A stretch of DNA of 64,000 nt from the NCBI GenBank assembly GCA_001507425.1, contig LMAJ01000011.1, positions 1 to 64,000 on the forward strand. Direction: 5' to 3'. The DNA comes from Flavobacteriaceae bacterium CRH. Its GTDB lineage: Bacteria > Bacteroidota > Bacteroidia > Flavobacteriales > Flavobacteriaceae. The notes beneath the pieces are model-generated. The model had not been told where the DNA came from. It made no database searches and worked only from the letters and a program-made list of their open reading frames with translations. Position 1 is the first letter of the stretch. Each line of letters opens with the position of its first letter. A program made the position numbers and the translations under genes. This document shows positions 45,501-54,598 of the stretch, one piece after another.

Positions 45501-47900
45501 ATGAAAAAAATACAGATAGCTTCCTTATCTATATTGATGGGTTTTGGATTGTTGCTTTCGCCAAAAGCAACGGCACAAATTCAGAACGCAGATGTGCTAA
45601 ATGCTCCGATAGATATCAGCAAAGATTTTCAGAATTATCTGAACACGTTTTATTTTGCCGATGAACTAAAAGCTTTTGATCCTGCCACAGGAAAAGGGAC
45701 CATAAAATATTTGCGATACAATTATAAAACACGTCAGGCTTTCAACAACATGATGATGAAACCGGATTCTGTTGCTGCAAACGAATTTCCTGCAACAGAA
45801 TATGAAGCTTCTCCATTATTGCCATTCGAGATTCAGTTTATTTCTGATAGAACAATAAGAATCAAAACGACTTCAGGACCACAATTTCATCCGCAAAAAG
45901 AATCTCTAATGTTGATAAATGGCGTTGCGCCAAATCACCCTGAATTATGGAAATATTCTAAAATTGAAGGAGGTCATAAATACACCAGCAAACACGGAGT
46001 TGTAGAAATCTTAGTAAAACCATGGCACGTAAAAATTTACGATGAAAAAGGAAAATTACTGACAAGTACACTTCACGATACCGATTTTAAAAATACCTAT
46101 ACACCAACACTTCCGTTCTCGTATGTGCGAAGAAATAGCGATTATTCAAGAAGTATGGGAGCGGCTTTTAGCTTAGAACCGGACGAAAAAATATTTGGTT
46201 GTGGAGAATCTTTCACACAATTCAACAAACGCGGTCAAAAAGTAGTTTTGTGGGCAGACGATGCTAACGGAATTCAGAACGAAACCATGTACAAACCGGT
46301 TCCGTTTTACATGAGCAGCCGGGGATACGGAGTTTTCATGCACCATTCAACACCAATTACAGTTGACTTTGGGAGATATTATTCAAGCGCCAACGAAATG
46401 TACATTGGAGATGACGAAGCCGATTTGTTTTTCTTCATCGGAGAACCAAAAGACGTTTTAGATCAATACACAGATTTAACCGGAAAAGCAGCAATGCCAC
46501 CACTTTGGTCCTTCGGTTTCTGGATGAGCCGAATTACTTATTTCTCTGAAAAAGAAGGACGTGACGTAGCAAGAGATTTACGTAAATATAAAATTCCAAC
46601 AGATGTAATTCACTTTGACACCGGTTGGTTCGATGTAGACTGGAGAAACAATTACGAGTTTGCAAAAGCCCGTTTCCCGGATGCACAAAAAATGATGACC
46701 GATTTGAAGAAAGACGGTTTTCAGGTTTGTTTATGGCAATTGCCTTATTTCACACCAAAGAATACGTTGTTTAACGAAATCATGGACAAAAACTTAGCCG
46801 TAAGAGACCGAAAAGGAAACCTTCCGTACGAAGATGCTGTTCTGGATTTCTCAAATCCTGAAACCGTAACCTGGTATCAAGGAAAACTGAAACATTTATT
46901 CGATCAGGGCGTAGCGGTTTTCAAAGTAGATTTTGGAGAAGCTGCACCGCCAGACGGGATTTACCATTCAGGAAGAACAGGTTTTTACGAACACAATTTA
47001 TACCCGTTACGATACAATAAAGCAGTTGCCGAAATTACACAGAAAGAAAAAGGTTATACTTTAATCTGGGCAAGAAGTACGTGGGCAGGATCGCAACGTT
47101 ACCCGTTACATTGGGGTGGCGATGCTGAAACTACAAACGGTGCAATGTCGGCAGAATTACGTGGCGGACTTTCATTAGGATTAAGCGGATTCAGTTTCTG
47201 GAGTCATGATGTTGGAGGATTTGCAACAAAATCGCCAGAGAATTTATACAGAAGATGGGCACCATTCGGAATGTTTACTTCACACGTAAGAAGCCACGGA
47301 GAACCTCCGCGCGAGCCTTGGTTGTACAGTAAAGATTTCTTAGAAGGATTTAGAAAAGCAGATAATATGCGTTACGAATTAATGCCATACATCTACGCTC
47401 AGGCTAAAGAAAGTTCTCAAAAAGGATTGCCAATGATGCGTGCTTTATTTGTAGAATATCCAAACGATCCGGGAGCTTGGTTGGTAGATAATGAGTATTT
47501 ATTTGGTTCAAGTATGTTGGTTGCACCACTTTTTGAAGAAGTTACAGAAAGAGATGTTTATCTTCCTGAAGGAACATGGATTGATTACCAAACTAAAAAA
47601 GTATACCAATCAGGCTGGCATAAAATTAAAGCCGGAGAAGTGCCAATTGTAGTTTTAGTAAAAGACGGAACAGCTTTGCCACACATCGCTTTAGCACAAT
47701 CTACAAAAGACATGGATTGGAGTAAATTGACATTAAAAGTATACGCAAGCGACAAAACAACTTCGGCGACAGCCAAAGTATTTTTACCCGAAGGCGATGC
47801 TGTACAAGAAATAAAAGTGACCAAAAACGGAAACAATTTCGAAGTAGCTCCAAACGCATTATCTGGAAAAACCACTTTTAAAACAGAGTGGGTTAAATAA
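45501..47900 (+). CDS. Glycoside hydrolase family 31, probable alpha-xylosidase
   Basis: 799 residues with a signal peptide (ending KATAQ). GH31 signatures: catalytic nucleophile D477 (VFKVDFGEAAPPDG), acid/base D541 (HWGGDAETTNG), and the subsite sequences PLWSFGFWMSRITYF and FDTGWFDVDW. The layout resembles YicI-type alpha-xylosidases. The enzyme would remove non-reducing alpha-1,6-xylose from xyloglucan oligosaccharides, probably in the periplasm; xylA/xylB at the head of the locus then use the xylose. Specificity is inferred from family and context. Confidence 0.92.
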   Translation: MKKIQIASLSILMGFGLLLSPKATAQIQNADVLNAPIDISKDFQNYLNTFYFADELKAFDPATGKGTIKYLRYNYKTRQAFNNMMMKPDSVAANEFPATEYEASPLLPFEIQFISDRTIRIKTTSGPQFHPQKESLMLINGVAPNHPELWKYSKIEGGHKYTSKHGVVEILVKPWHVKIYDEKGKLLTSTLHDTDFKNTYTPTLPFSYVRRNSDYSRSMGAAFSLEPDEKIFGCGESFTQFNKRGQKVVLWADDANGIQNETMYKPVPFYMSSRGYGVFMHHSTPITVDFGRYYSSANEMYIGDDEADLFFFIGEPKDVLDQYTDLTGKAAMPPLWSFGFWMSRITYFSEKEGRDVARDLRKYKIPTDVIHFDTGWFDVDWRNNYEFAKARFPDAQKMMTDLKKDGFQVCLWQLPYFTPKNTLFNEIMDKNLAVRDRKGNLPYEDAVLDFSNPETVTWYQGKLKHLFDQGVAVFKVDFGEAAPPDGIYHSGRTGFYEHNLYPLRYNKAVAEITQKEKGYTLIWARSTWAGSQRYPLHWGGDAETTNGAMSAELRGGLSLGLSGFSFWSHDVGGFATKSPENLYRRWAPFGMFTSHVRSHGEPPREPWLYSKDFLEGFRKADNMRYELMPYIYAQAKESSQKGLPMMRALFVEYPNDPGAWLVDNEYLFGSSMLVAPLFEEVTERDVYLPEGTWIDYQTKKVYQSGWHKIKAGEVPIVVLVKDGTALPHIALAQSTKDMDWSKLTLKVYASDKTTSATAKVFLPEGDAVQEIKVTKNGNNFEVAPNALSGKTTFKTEWVK

Positions 47901-47907
47901 AAAGTAT

Positions 47908-48032
47908 GCCACAGATTACACAGATTAAAAGAATTAAAAATTGAGAATTAAAAATTAAAAATCGGCTTAAATCTGCAAAATCTGCGTGAAACAATAAGCA
48001 GGGAACTTTAAAAAAATCATTTAATCTGTGGC
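47908..48032. repeat. Inverted-repeat intergenic element bounded by GCCACAGATTA
   Basis: GCCACAGATTA at 47908-47918 and TAATCTGTGGC at 48022-48032 are exact inverted ends. The interior is AT-rich and contains AAATCTGCAAAATCTGCG. A related unit occurs at 62851-62972. This element and the one that follows fill the gap after the GH31 gene. Confidence 0.65.
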
Positions 48033-48041
48033 AAAAAAATA

Positions 48042-48184
48042 TTTAACACATAGAAACAGAGGTTTTAGTTAGTGAATAAAAGAAATAAAAAGAAACTAGT
48101 TTCTCACACATAGCACTATGTTTGTTTAAACAAGTGAAACGCCTATTTTAAATTTACAAAATCCTATGTCTCTATGTGTTTAAA
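48042..48184 (+). repeat. MITE-like or structured element, copy A
   Basis: 143 bases with terminal inverted repeats TTTAACACATAGA and TCTATGTGTTTAAA. The core holds two small hairpins, GAAACTAGTTTC (48092-48103) and ACATAGCACTATGT (48108-48121), followed by CAAGTGAAACGCC. Copy B at 54361-54505 is the same element in the opposite orientation. No coding frame is seen. Confidence 0.8.
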
Positions 48185-48234
48185 AAAAAACATCTCAACA
48201 ACATAAAAAACAAGTTTAGTTTTAGTTTAGTTTT

Positions 48235-48267
48235 AAATCGGATGAGGTTGAGCACGTCATCCGATTT
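48235..48267 (+). promoter_or_regulatory. Hairpin just upstream of the GH97 gene
   Basis: AAATCGGATGA / TCATCCGATTT, 11-bp perfect stem with an 11-base loop, ending 26 bases before the GH97 start codon. The T tract is weak, so it could be a terminator, a processing site or a translational control hairpin. Confidence 0.5.
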
Positions 48268-48293
48268 ATTTAAGAAGATTCAACAAAAGTACC

Positions 48294-50297
48294 ATGAAAA
48301 ATAACATCATACTCTCCGCTGTCTTACTTTCAATTACGATTGGATACAGCCAGAAAAACAAAAATGCTTACGAATTGGCATCGCCAAACGGGCAAAATAA
48401 AATCAAATTCGAGTTAGTAAAAAACGCTCCGAAATATGCTGTTTCACACGGAAAAACCGAAGTGATTACACCATCGGATATGGGATTTTTATTAAAAGGA
48501 AATGAAAGTTTAAGTTCTGACTTTGAAGTAAAAAGCGTAAAAAATTCCACTTTTGATGAAACCTGGGAACAAGTTTGGGGAGAAAAGAAAAACATCAGAA
48601 ATCATTACAACCAATTATCGGTTCAATTACAACAAAAAGCAGGAAACAAAAGAAAGTTAGAAATCCAGTTTCGTGCGTTCGATGACGGAATTGCGTTTAG
48701 ATATGTGTATCCAAAACAAAACGTAAAAGACAGTATTTTCATTATGGATGAAAAAACGACTTTTAACCTAAAAGAAGATGGAAAAGCATGGTGGATTCCG
48801 GCAAACAGAGAAAATCGTGACGAATATCTTTTTAAAGATGCAGCAGTAAGTACTTTAGATACGGTTTTAACGCCACTTACAATCGAAAGCAAAAGCGGAT
48901 TAGCGTTGAGTTTTCACGAAGCCAATTTGAAAGATTTTGCGAGTATGACTTTGGTAAATACAACCGGAACACAACTTAAATCTGATTTGGTGCCGTGGGC
49001 AGATGGCGTAAAAGTTCGTGTAAAAGATACTTTCACATCTTCTTGGAGAACACTTCAAATTGGAGAAAATCCATCAGAATTAATTACTTCTTATTTGATT
49101 TTAAATCTGAATGATCCAAATAAATTTAAAAATACAAGTTATTTCAAACCATACAAATACTTCGGAATCTGGTGGGGAATGCACATTGGAAAATATACTT
49201 TTTGGGAGAGCGACAAACAAGGTGCAACAACCAAACATGCCGAAGAATATATCGATTTTACAGCAAAAGAAGGATTTCACCATTTATTGATCGAAGGCTG
49301 GAACAAAGGCTGGACACCGGCTTGGTATGAAAATCACATGCACATGTTCAGTTTTACAAAAAGCGCCGACAATTTCGATTTAGAAAAAGTGGTTGAGTAC
49401 GGAAACAAAAAAGGCGTAGCACTTATTGGTTACCACGAAACAGGCTCCAACTTAATTAATTACTTAAAAGAAGTAGACGAAGGTTTTGCCTTATACAAAA
49501 AACTAGGAATGCATTCGGTTAAAATTGGACACGTTGGTTCTAAATTAAATATGAAACAAAATCACTTCGGACAATTTGGAGTGAATTATTTCAGATATAT
49601 TTTAGAAAAAGCAGCACAATATGATTTAGCAGTTCTATATCACGAATCAATAAAAGATACAGGAGAACGCAGAACTTTCCCAAACATGGTTTCGAGAGAA
49701 GCAGCACGCGGACAAGAATACAACGCGTGGAGTGAAGGAAATCCACCAAATCACTTAACGATTATTCCGTTTACAAGATTACTTTCCGGACCAATGGATT
49801 TTACTCCTGGAATTTTTGATGTAGAAGTAAAACAAGGTTTCCCTGGAAAAAGAGTGCACGGAACTGCAGCGCAACAATTAGCATTATATGTTACGATTTA
49901 TGCACCAATCCAGATGATGGCCGATCTTCCTGAAAACTACGAAGGAAAACCAGCATTGCAATTCTTAAAAGATGTTCCAACAGATTGGGAAGATACAAAA
50001 GTATTAGAAGGAGCAATTGGACAATATATCACAACTGCCCGTAAAGACAGAAACAGCGCTGATTGGTTTTTAGGAACAATCACAAACGAAAACGCAAGAG
50101 ACGTAAACGTTTCATTATCATTCTTAGATCCAAATGCAACTTACGAAGCACAAATTTACGCTGATGCCGTAGGAACTGATGAAACACATAATCCATCAGA
50201 AATTGCAATTTCTAAGAAAACAGTTAAAGCTTCAGATTCATTAAAATTACATTTAGGTGGTGCTGGTGGAGCTGCAGTTAGATTTAAAAAATTATAA
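48294..50297 (+). CDS. Glycoside hydrolase family 97 (alpha-glucosidase/alpha-galactosidase family)
   Basis: 667 residues with a signal peptide (ending TIGYSQ). GH97 signatures are RAFDDGIAFRY, GIWWGMHIGKYTFWE, LIEGWNKGWTP, VALIGYHETGSN, YHESIKDTGERRTFPNMVSREAARGQEYNAW and FTRLLSGPMDFTPG. The Glu in GYHETG suggests the SusB-like inverting alpha-glucosidase group rather than the retaining alpha-galactosidase group; this is from memory and not certain. Canonical xyloglucan has no alpha-glucose or alpha-galactose, so its target in this locus is unclear. It is probably periplasmic. Confidence 0.9.
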   Translation: MKNNIILSAVLLSITIGYSQKNKNAYELASPNGQNKIKFELVKNAPKYAVSHGKTEVITPSDMGFLLKGNESLSSDFEVKSVKNSTFDETWEQVWGEKKNIRNHYNQLSVQLQQKAGNKRKLEIQFRAFDDGIAFRYVYPKQNVKDSIFIMDEKTTFNLKEDGKAWWIPANRENRDEYLFKDAAVSTLDTVLTPLTIESKSGLALSFHEANLKDFASMTLVNTTGTQLKSDLVPWADGVKVRVKDTFTSSWRTLQIGENPSELITSYLILNLNDPNKFKNTSYFKPYKYFGIWWGMHIGKYTFWESDKQGATTKHAEEYIDFTAKEGFHHLLIEGWNKGWTPAWYENHMHMFSFTKSADNFDLEKVVEYGNKKGVALIGYHETGSNLINYLKEVDEGFALYKKLGMHSVKIGHVGSKLNMKQNHFGQFGVNYFRYILEKAAQYDLAVLYHESIKDTGERRTFPNMVSREAARGQEYNAWSEGNPPNHLTIIPFTRLLSGPMDFTPGIFDVEVKQGFPGKRVHGTAAQQLALYVTIYAPIQMMADLPENYEGKPALQFLKDVPTDWEDTKVLEGAIGQYITTARKDRNSADWFLGTITNENARDVNVSLSFLDPNATYEAQIYADAVGTDETHNPSEIAISKKTVKASDSLKLHLGGAGGAAVRFKKL

Positions 50298-50312
50298 TTT
50301 ATAGAGATTGTC

Positions 50313-50356
50313 AAACCCGACAGTCCCGAAGCCTCGGGATAAAACCTGTCGGGTTT
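50313..50356. repeat. Nested palindrome, CCCGACAG family with CCCGAAGCCTCGGG insert
   Basis: Outer stem AAACCCGACAG (50313-50323) / CTGTCGGGTTT (50346-50356); inner stem TCCCGA / TCGGGA around AGCC. It lies directly downstream of GH97 and could act as its terminator. The same inner CCCGAAGCCTCGGG sequence recurs at 59662-59677. Confidence 0.75.
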
Positions 50357-50371
50357 AGCACACGGTAAAAC

Positions 50372-50397
50372 GTAGAGACGCATAGCAGTGCGTCTAA
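50372..50397. repeat. AGACGCAC-family palindrome
   Basis: GTAGAGACGCAT, AGCA, GTGCGTCTAAC: a palindrome closely matching the pair at 29508-29611. It is adjacent to the CCCGACAG repeat, so two repeat families lie side by side. Confidence 0.7.
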
Positions 50398-50428
50398 CCC
50401 AATGTTATTCGACCCAAATAGAATTTAA

Positions 50429-52009
50429 ATGAAAAAACTAATAATAACATCTCTGATTTTTATTAATCTAATCAATATTAATTTGTTTGGACAAAATAAT
50501 ACTGCTGAACAAAGAACCATAAAAGTCGATTACAACAAAACCGCAGGAAAACTGAACACCATGTTCAAAGAATGTATTGGTGCCGGAAGAGCAAACGAAG
50601 GTTTACGCGCCGACTGGCAACAGCAATTGGCGATGACAAAAAAAGAATGCGATTTTAAATATATCAGAATGCATGGTTTATTAACCGATGATATGGCGGT
50701 TTACAGAGAAGACTCAAAAGGAAATCCGGAATACAATTACCAATATATTGATGTTTTGTTTGATTTTCTGGTAAGCATTAAAATGAAACCTTTCGTAGAA
50801 TTAGGATTTATGCCTAATGCATTGGCAAGCGGAAGTCAGACTATTTTTTGGTGGAAGGGAAATGTTACACCTCCAAAAGATTATAAAAAATGGGAAGATT
50901 TAATTCGAAACCTAACCCAGCATTTCAAAGAACGTTACGGAGACGAAGAAGTAAAAACATGGTATTTTGAAGTTTGGAACGAACCGAATTTATCGCCGGG
51001 TTTTTGGGCGGGAACTCAGGAAGAATATTTCAAATTATACGAATATGCAGCACGTGGAATAAAAAGCGTAAACCCGGCTTATAAAGTGGGAGGCCCTGCA
51101 ACAGCCGGAGCAGCGTGGGTTCCGGAAACCATAGCATTTTGTGCGAAGAACAATGTTCCTTTAGATTTTATTTCAACACATACTTACGGCGTAAAACAAG
51201 GTTTTCTGGATGAATTCGGAACTTCGGGAACCGTTTTAAATAAAGAAGAATCAAGTATAAGCGGCGATGTAATTAACTCTCGCAAGCAAATTTCAAGTTC
51301 GGCAAAACCAAATTTAGAATTGCATTATACAGAATGGAGCACATCGTACACTCCCGCAGATCCTATTCACGACAGTTACCATTCAGCAGCCTATATTTTG
51401 CAGAAACTAAAACAAGTTGGCAATGCAGCAAACTCCATGTCGTATTGGGTTTTTACCGATATTTTTGAAGAACCGGGCCCAAGATTTACACCTTTTCACG
51501 GCGGTTTCGGATTATTGAATACGCAGGGAATCAAAAAACCGGCTTATTTCTCGTATGCTTTCCTGAACAAATTGGGCGAAACAGAACTTCAAAACAAAGA
51601 CACCTCTTCATGGGCAACCAAAAATGCAAAAGGAGATGTTCAGTTGTTGTTTTGGGATTTCACCAATACACATCCCGGAGATTCGGTTAATAATCAAACG
51701 TATTATATAAAAGATTTACCATCCAAACCAAAAGGAAACTTAAAAATTGAAGTCGACGGTTTACAAAAAGGAAAATACACTTTAGAAATCTATAAAGTAG
51801 GTTATAAAGTAAATGACGCTTACGCTGATTATCTGGCTTTAGGAAAACCAAGTCAGCTAACAAAAGAGCAAGTTAAAAATATAAAAGAAAAGAATAATGG
51901 TACTTTGATCGCGACAGAAAAAGTTACCATTAATGCAAACGGAACTTTTAGCAAAGACTTTAAAATCAATGAAAACGATGTTGTATTGTTCAATTTTGTA
52001 AAGCAATAA
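50429..52009 (+). CDS. Glycoside hydrolase family 39, probable beta-xylosidase
   Basis: 526 residues with a signal peptide (ending NLFGQ). GH39 clan-A barrel: acid/base E185 (FEVWNEPNLSPGFW), nucleophile E302 (LHYTEWSTSY), plus KVGGPATAGAAWV and FISTHTYG. A C-terminal beta-domain follows (LKIEVDGLQKGKYTLEIYKVGYKVNDAY). Family members are beta-xylosidases or alpha-iduronidases, with some arabinofuranosidases; beta-xylosidase is the best guess. It is followed after 45 bases by the GH3 gene. Confidence 0.9.
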   Translation: MKKLIITSLIFINLININLFGQNNTAEQRTIKVDYNKTAGKLNTMFKECIGAGRANEGLRADWQQQLAMTKKECDFKYIRMHGLLTDDMAVYREDSKGNPEYNYQYIDVLFDFLVSIKMKPFVELGFMPNALASGSQTIFWWKGNVTPPKDYKKWEDLIRNLTQHFKERYGDEEVKTWYFEVWNEPNLSPGFWAGTQEEYFKLYEYAARGIKSVNPAYKVGGPATAGAAWVPETIAFCAKNNVPLDFISTHTYGVKQGFLDEFGTSGTVLNKEESSISGDVINSRKQISSSAKPNLELHYTEWSTSYTPADPIHDSYHSAAYILQKLKQVGNAANSMSYWVFTDIFEEPGPRFTPFHGGFGLLNTQGIKKPAYFSYAFLNKLGETELQNKDTSSWATKNAKGDVQLLFWDFTNTHPGDSVNNQTYYIKDLPSKPKGNLKIEVDGLQKGKYTLEIYKVGYKVNDAYADYLALGKPSQLTKEQVKNIKEKNNGTLIATEKVTINANGTFSKDFKINENDVVLFNFVKQ

Positions 52010-52054
52010 AACCTTAAAAAAACTATTCAAAAAACTAAAATAAATTTATTAAGC

Positions 52055-54292
52055 ATGAAAAATAAAATGATATGCCTATCGGCTGCATTTGCATTTTTAG
52101 CATTTGCATCTTGTAAAAATGATGCAAAAACTGCAGGTTCAGATTCGGCACAAACAGAAGAACACCAAGGAAAAGAAATAGGGACAGAATTCGATTCAGA
52201 AATCGACAAGTTGGTTGCTCAAATGACACTTGAAGAAAAAATCGGAATGCTGCACGGTAACAGTATGTTTACTAGTGGCGGTGTAAAACGTTTGGGAATT
52301 CCTGAACTTAAAATGGCCGACGGACCACTTGGAGTTCGTGAAGAAATTTCGCGTGATAATTGGGCTCCGGCAGGATTAAAAGATGATTTCGCAACGTATT
52401 ACCCAGCTGGAGGAGGTTTAGCCGCAACGTGGAATACGGAAATGGCGTATACATTTGGAAATAGTGTAGGGCAGGAATTACGTGCCAGAGATAAAGATAT
52501 GTTGCTTTCACCAGCCATAAATATTGTTAGAACGCCACTTGGAGGAAGAACATATGAATATATGTCTGAAGACCCGTTTTTGAATAAAAAAATTGCAGTG
52601 CCGTTAATTGTTGGTTTACAGGATAACGATGTTATGGCTTGTGTAAAGCACTTTGCAGCAAATAATCAGGAAACAAATCGTGATTTTGTCGATGTACAAA
52701 TAGACGAACGTACACTTCGTGAAATTTATCTTCCGGCATTCGAAGCTTCTATAAAAGAAGGTCATGCGTACAGCGTAATGGGCGCTTACAATAAATTTAG
52801 AGGAGAATATTTATGTGAGAACGATTATATGCTAAACAAAATCCTTCGTGACGAATGGGGATTTAAAGGCGTTGTCGTTTCAGATTGGGCTGCGGTGCAC
52901 TCTACAGTAAAATCACTAAAAAGTGGATTAGATATTGAAATGGGAACTCCAAAACCTTTCAATGAATTTTTCCTTGCCGATAAATTAATCGCTGCAGCAA
53001 AAAACAAAGAAATTACAGAAGCAGAAATTGATATTCACGTAAAAAGAATCCTGCGCACTTTATTTCAGGTAAAAGCAATGGGCGGAAAAGAGCGTGTGAA
53101 AGGAAGCATCGCAACCGAAGCACATTATCAGGACGCTTATAAAATTGCAGCAGAAGATATCGTTTTATTGAAAAACGAAAACAATGCATTACCATTAAAA
53201 TTAGACGGAGTAAAATCGATCGCTGTAATTGGTAACAACGCAACAAAGAAAAATGCACTTGGCGGATTTGGAGCAGGTGTAAAAACCAAAAGAGAAATTA
53301 CACCGCTTGAAGGTTTAAAAAACAGATTACCATCATCGATTAAAATTAATTACGCCGAAGGATATTTAGAGCGTTACGATGAAAAAAACAAAGGAAATTT
53401 AGGAAACATAACTTCAAATGGTCCTGTAACAATCGATCAGTTAGATCCGGCAAAAGTATTAGAAGCAGTAGAAGCAGCTAAAAAATCTGATGTTGCGATT
53501 ATTTTTGCGGGTTCAAACCGTGATTACGAAACAGAAGCTTCTGATCGTAGAAACTTAAAATTACCATTTGGTCAAGAAGAATTAATTCAGAAAGTATTAG
53601 CCGTAAACCCAAGAACAATTGTAGTTATGGTTGCCGGAGCTCCGTTTGACATTGATGCAGTAAGCAAAAAAACTTCAGCTTTAGTTTGGAGTTGGTTTAA
53701 TGGTTCTGAAGGAGGAAATGCTTTGGCCGATGTTATCTTAGGAAAAGTAAATCCGTCAGGAAAATTACCTTGGACAATGCCAAAACAAATCATGGATTCT
53801 CCTGCACACGCAACAAACAGTTTTCCAGGTGGAAAAACAGTTAATTATGCTGAAGGAATTTTGGTAGGATACCGTTGGTTTGATACTAAAAATGTAACGC
53901 CATTATATCCTTTCGGATTTGGATTATCGTACACTACTTTTGCTTTCGAAAATGCAAAAGCAGATAAAGCTTCTTACGCAGTAAACGAAACAATCGAAGT
54001 TTCTGTTGAAGTTAAAAACACCGGAAAAGTAGATGGAAAAGAAGTTGTTCAATTATACTCTTCAAAATCAGATTCAAAAATAACACGTGCTGCACAAGAA
54101 TTAAAAGGTTTCCAAAAAACATTGGTAAAATCAGGAAGTTCAAATACAGTAACGATTAAAGTTCCGGTAAAAGAATTAGCGTATTATGATGTAGCGGCTA
54201 AAAAATGGACAGTTGAGCCAGGAAAATATACTTTGAAATTAGGAAACTCTTCAAGAGATATCAAAAAAGAAGTTGTTGTAACAATTAAATAA
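52055..54292 (+). CDS. Glycoside hydrolase family 3, probable beta-glucosidase (lipoprotein)
   Basis: 745 residues. Lipobox FASC near residue 20. Two-domain GH3 plus fibronectin-like C-terminus. Motifs: KMADGPLGVREE, NIVRTPLGGRTYEYMSEDP, CVKHFAANNQETNRDFVD and the nucleophile D277 (GVVVSDWAAVH); second domain GAGVKTKREITPLEGL and SNRDYETEASDR; C-terminal FGFGLSYTTF. It resembles BglX-type enzymes and would trim glucose from cello- or xyloglucan-oligosaccharides after side chains are removed. Confidence 0.93.
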   Translation: MKNKMICLSAAFAFLAFASCKNDAKTAGSDSAQTEEHQGKEIGTEFDSEIDKLVAQMTLEEKIGMLHGNSMFTSGGVKRLGIPELKMADGPLGVREEISRDNWAPAGLKDDFATYYPAGGGLAATWNTEMAYTFGNSVGQELRARDKDMLLSPAINIVRTPLGGRTYEYMSEDPFLNKKIAVPLIVGLQDNDVMACVKHFAANNQETNRDFVDVQIDERTLREIYLPAFEASIKEGHAYSVMGAYNKFRGEYLCENDYMLNKILRDEWGFKGVVVSDWAAVHSTVKSLKSGLDIEMGTPKPFNEFFLADKLIAAAKNKEITEAEIDIHVKRILRTLFQVKAMGGKERVKGSIATEAHYQDAYKIAAEDIVLLKNENNALPLKLDGVKSIAVIGNNATKKNALGGFGAGVKTKREITPLEGLKNRLPSSIKINYAEGYLERYDEKNKGNLGNITSNGPVTIDQLDPAKVLEAVEAAKKSDVAIIFAGSNRDYETEASDRRNLKLPFGQEELIQKVLAVNPRTIVVMVAGAPFDIDAVSKKTSALVWSWFNGSEGGNALADVILGKVNPSGKLPWTMPKQIMDSPAHATNSFPGGKTVNYAEGILVGYRWFDTKNVTPLYPFGFGLSYTTFAFENAKADKASYAVNETIEVSVEVKNTGKVDGKEVVQLYSSKSDSKITRAAQELKGFQKTLVKSGSSNTVTIKVPVKELAYYDVAAKKWTVEPGKYTLKLGNSSRDIKKEVVVTIK

Positions 54293-54305
54293 AGCTTGAA
54301 ATAGT

Positions 54306-54334
54306 AATGCTCTTTGATTTTATTAAAGAGCATT
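54306..54334 (+). terminator. Hairpin after GH3
   Basis: AATGCTCTTT / AAAGAGCATT, perfect 10-bp stem with a 9-base loop, 13 bases after the stop, followed by ATTTTAAA. Confidence 0.65.
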
Positions 54335-54360
54335 ATTTTAAACCCTTTGTTTGTAATTAT

Positions 54361-54505
54361 TTTTAACACATAGAAATATAGAATTTATTGAACTCAAAAA
54401 GGCGTTTCACTTGCATTGACAAACATAGCTATGTGTGAGAAACGAGTTTCTTTTGATTTACTTTTTTTTCATAATCATAAGTATCTATGTTTCTATGTGT
54501 TTAAA
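54361..54505 (-). repeat. MITE-like or structured element, copy B (inverted)
   Basis: Reverse orientation relative to copy A at 48042-48184. Terminal repeats TTTTAACACATAGAAAT and TTTCTATGTGTTTAAA; core hairpins ACATAGCTATGT (54423-54434) and GAAACGAGTTTC (54439-54450); GGCGTTTCACTTG at 54401-54413 matches the complement of the copy A core. It lies between GH3 and GH5. No coding frame is seen. Confidence 0.8.
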
Positions 54506-54598
54506 TATTTTTATGCATTACACCCAACGGGTTATTTTAATAAAAAGAAATGAAGTTACCTGAATAAAACTTAGAACTAACTATTAAAACCAAACCAC

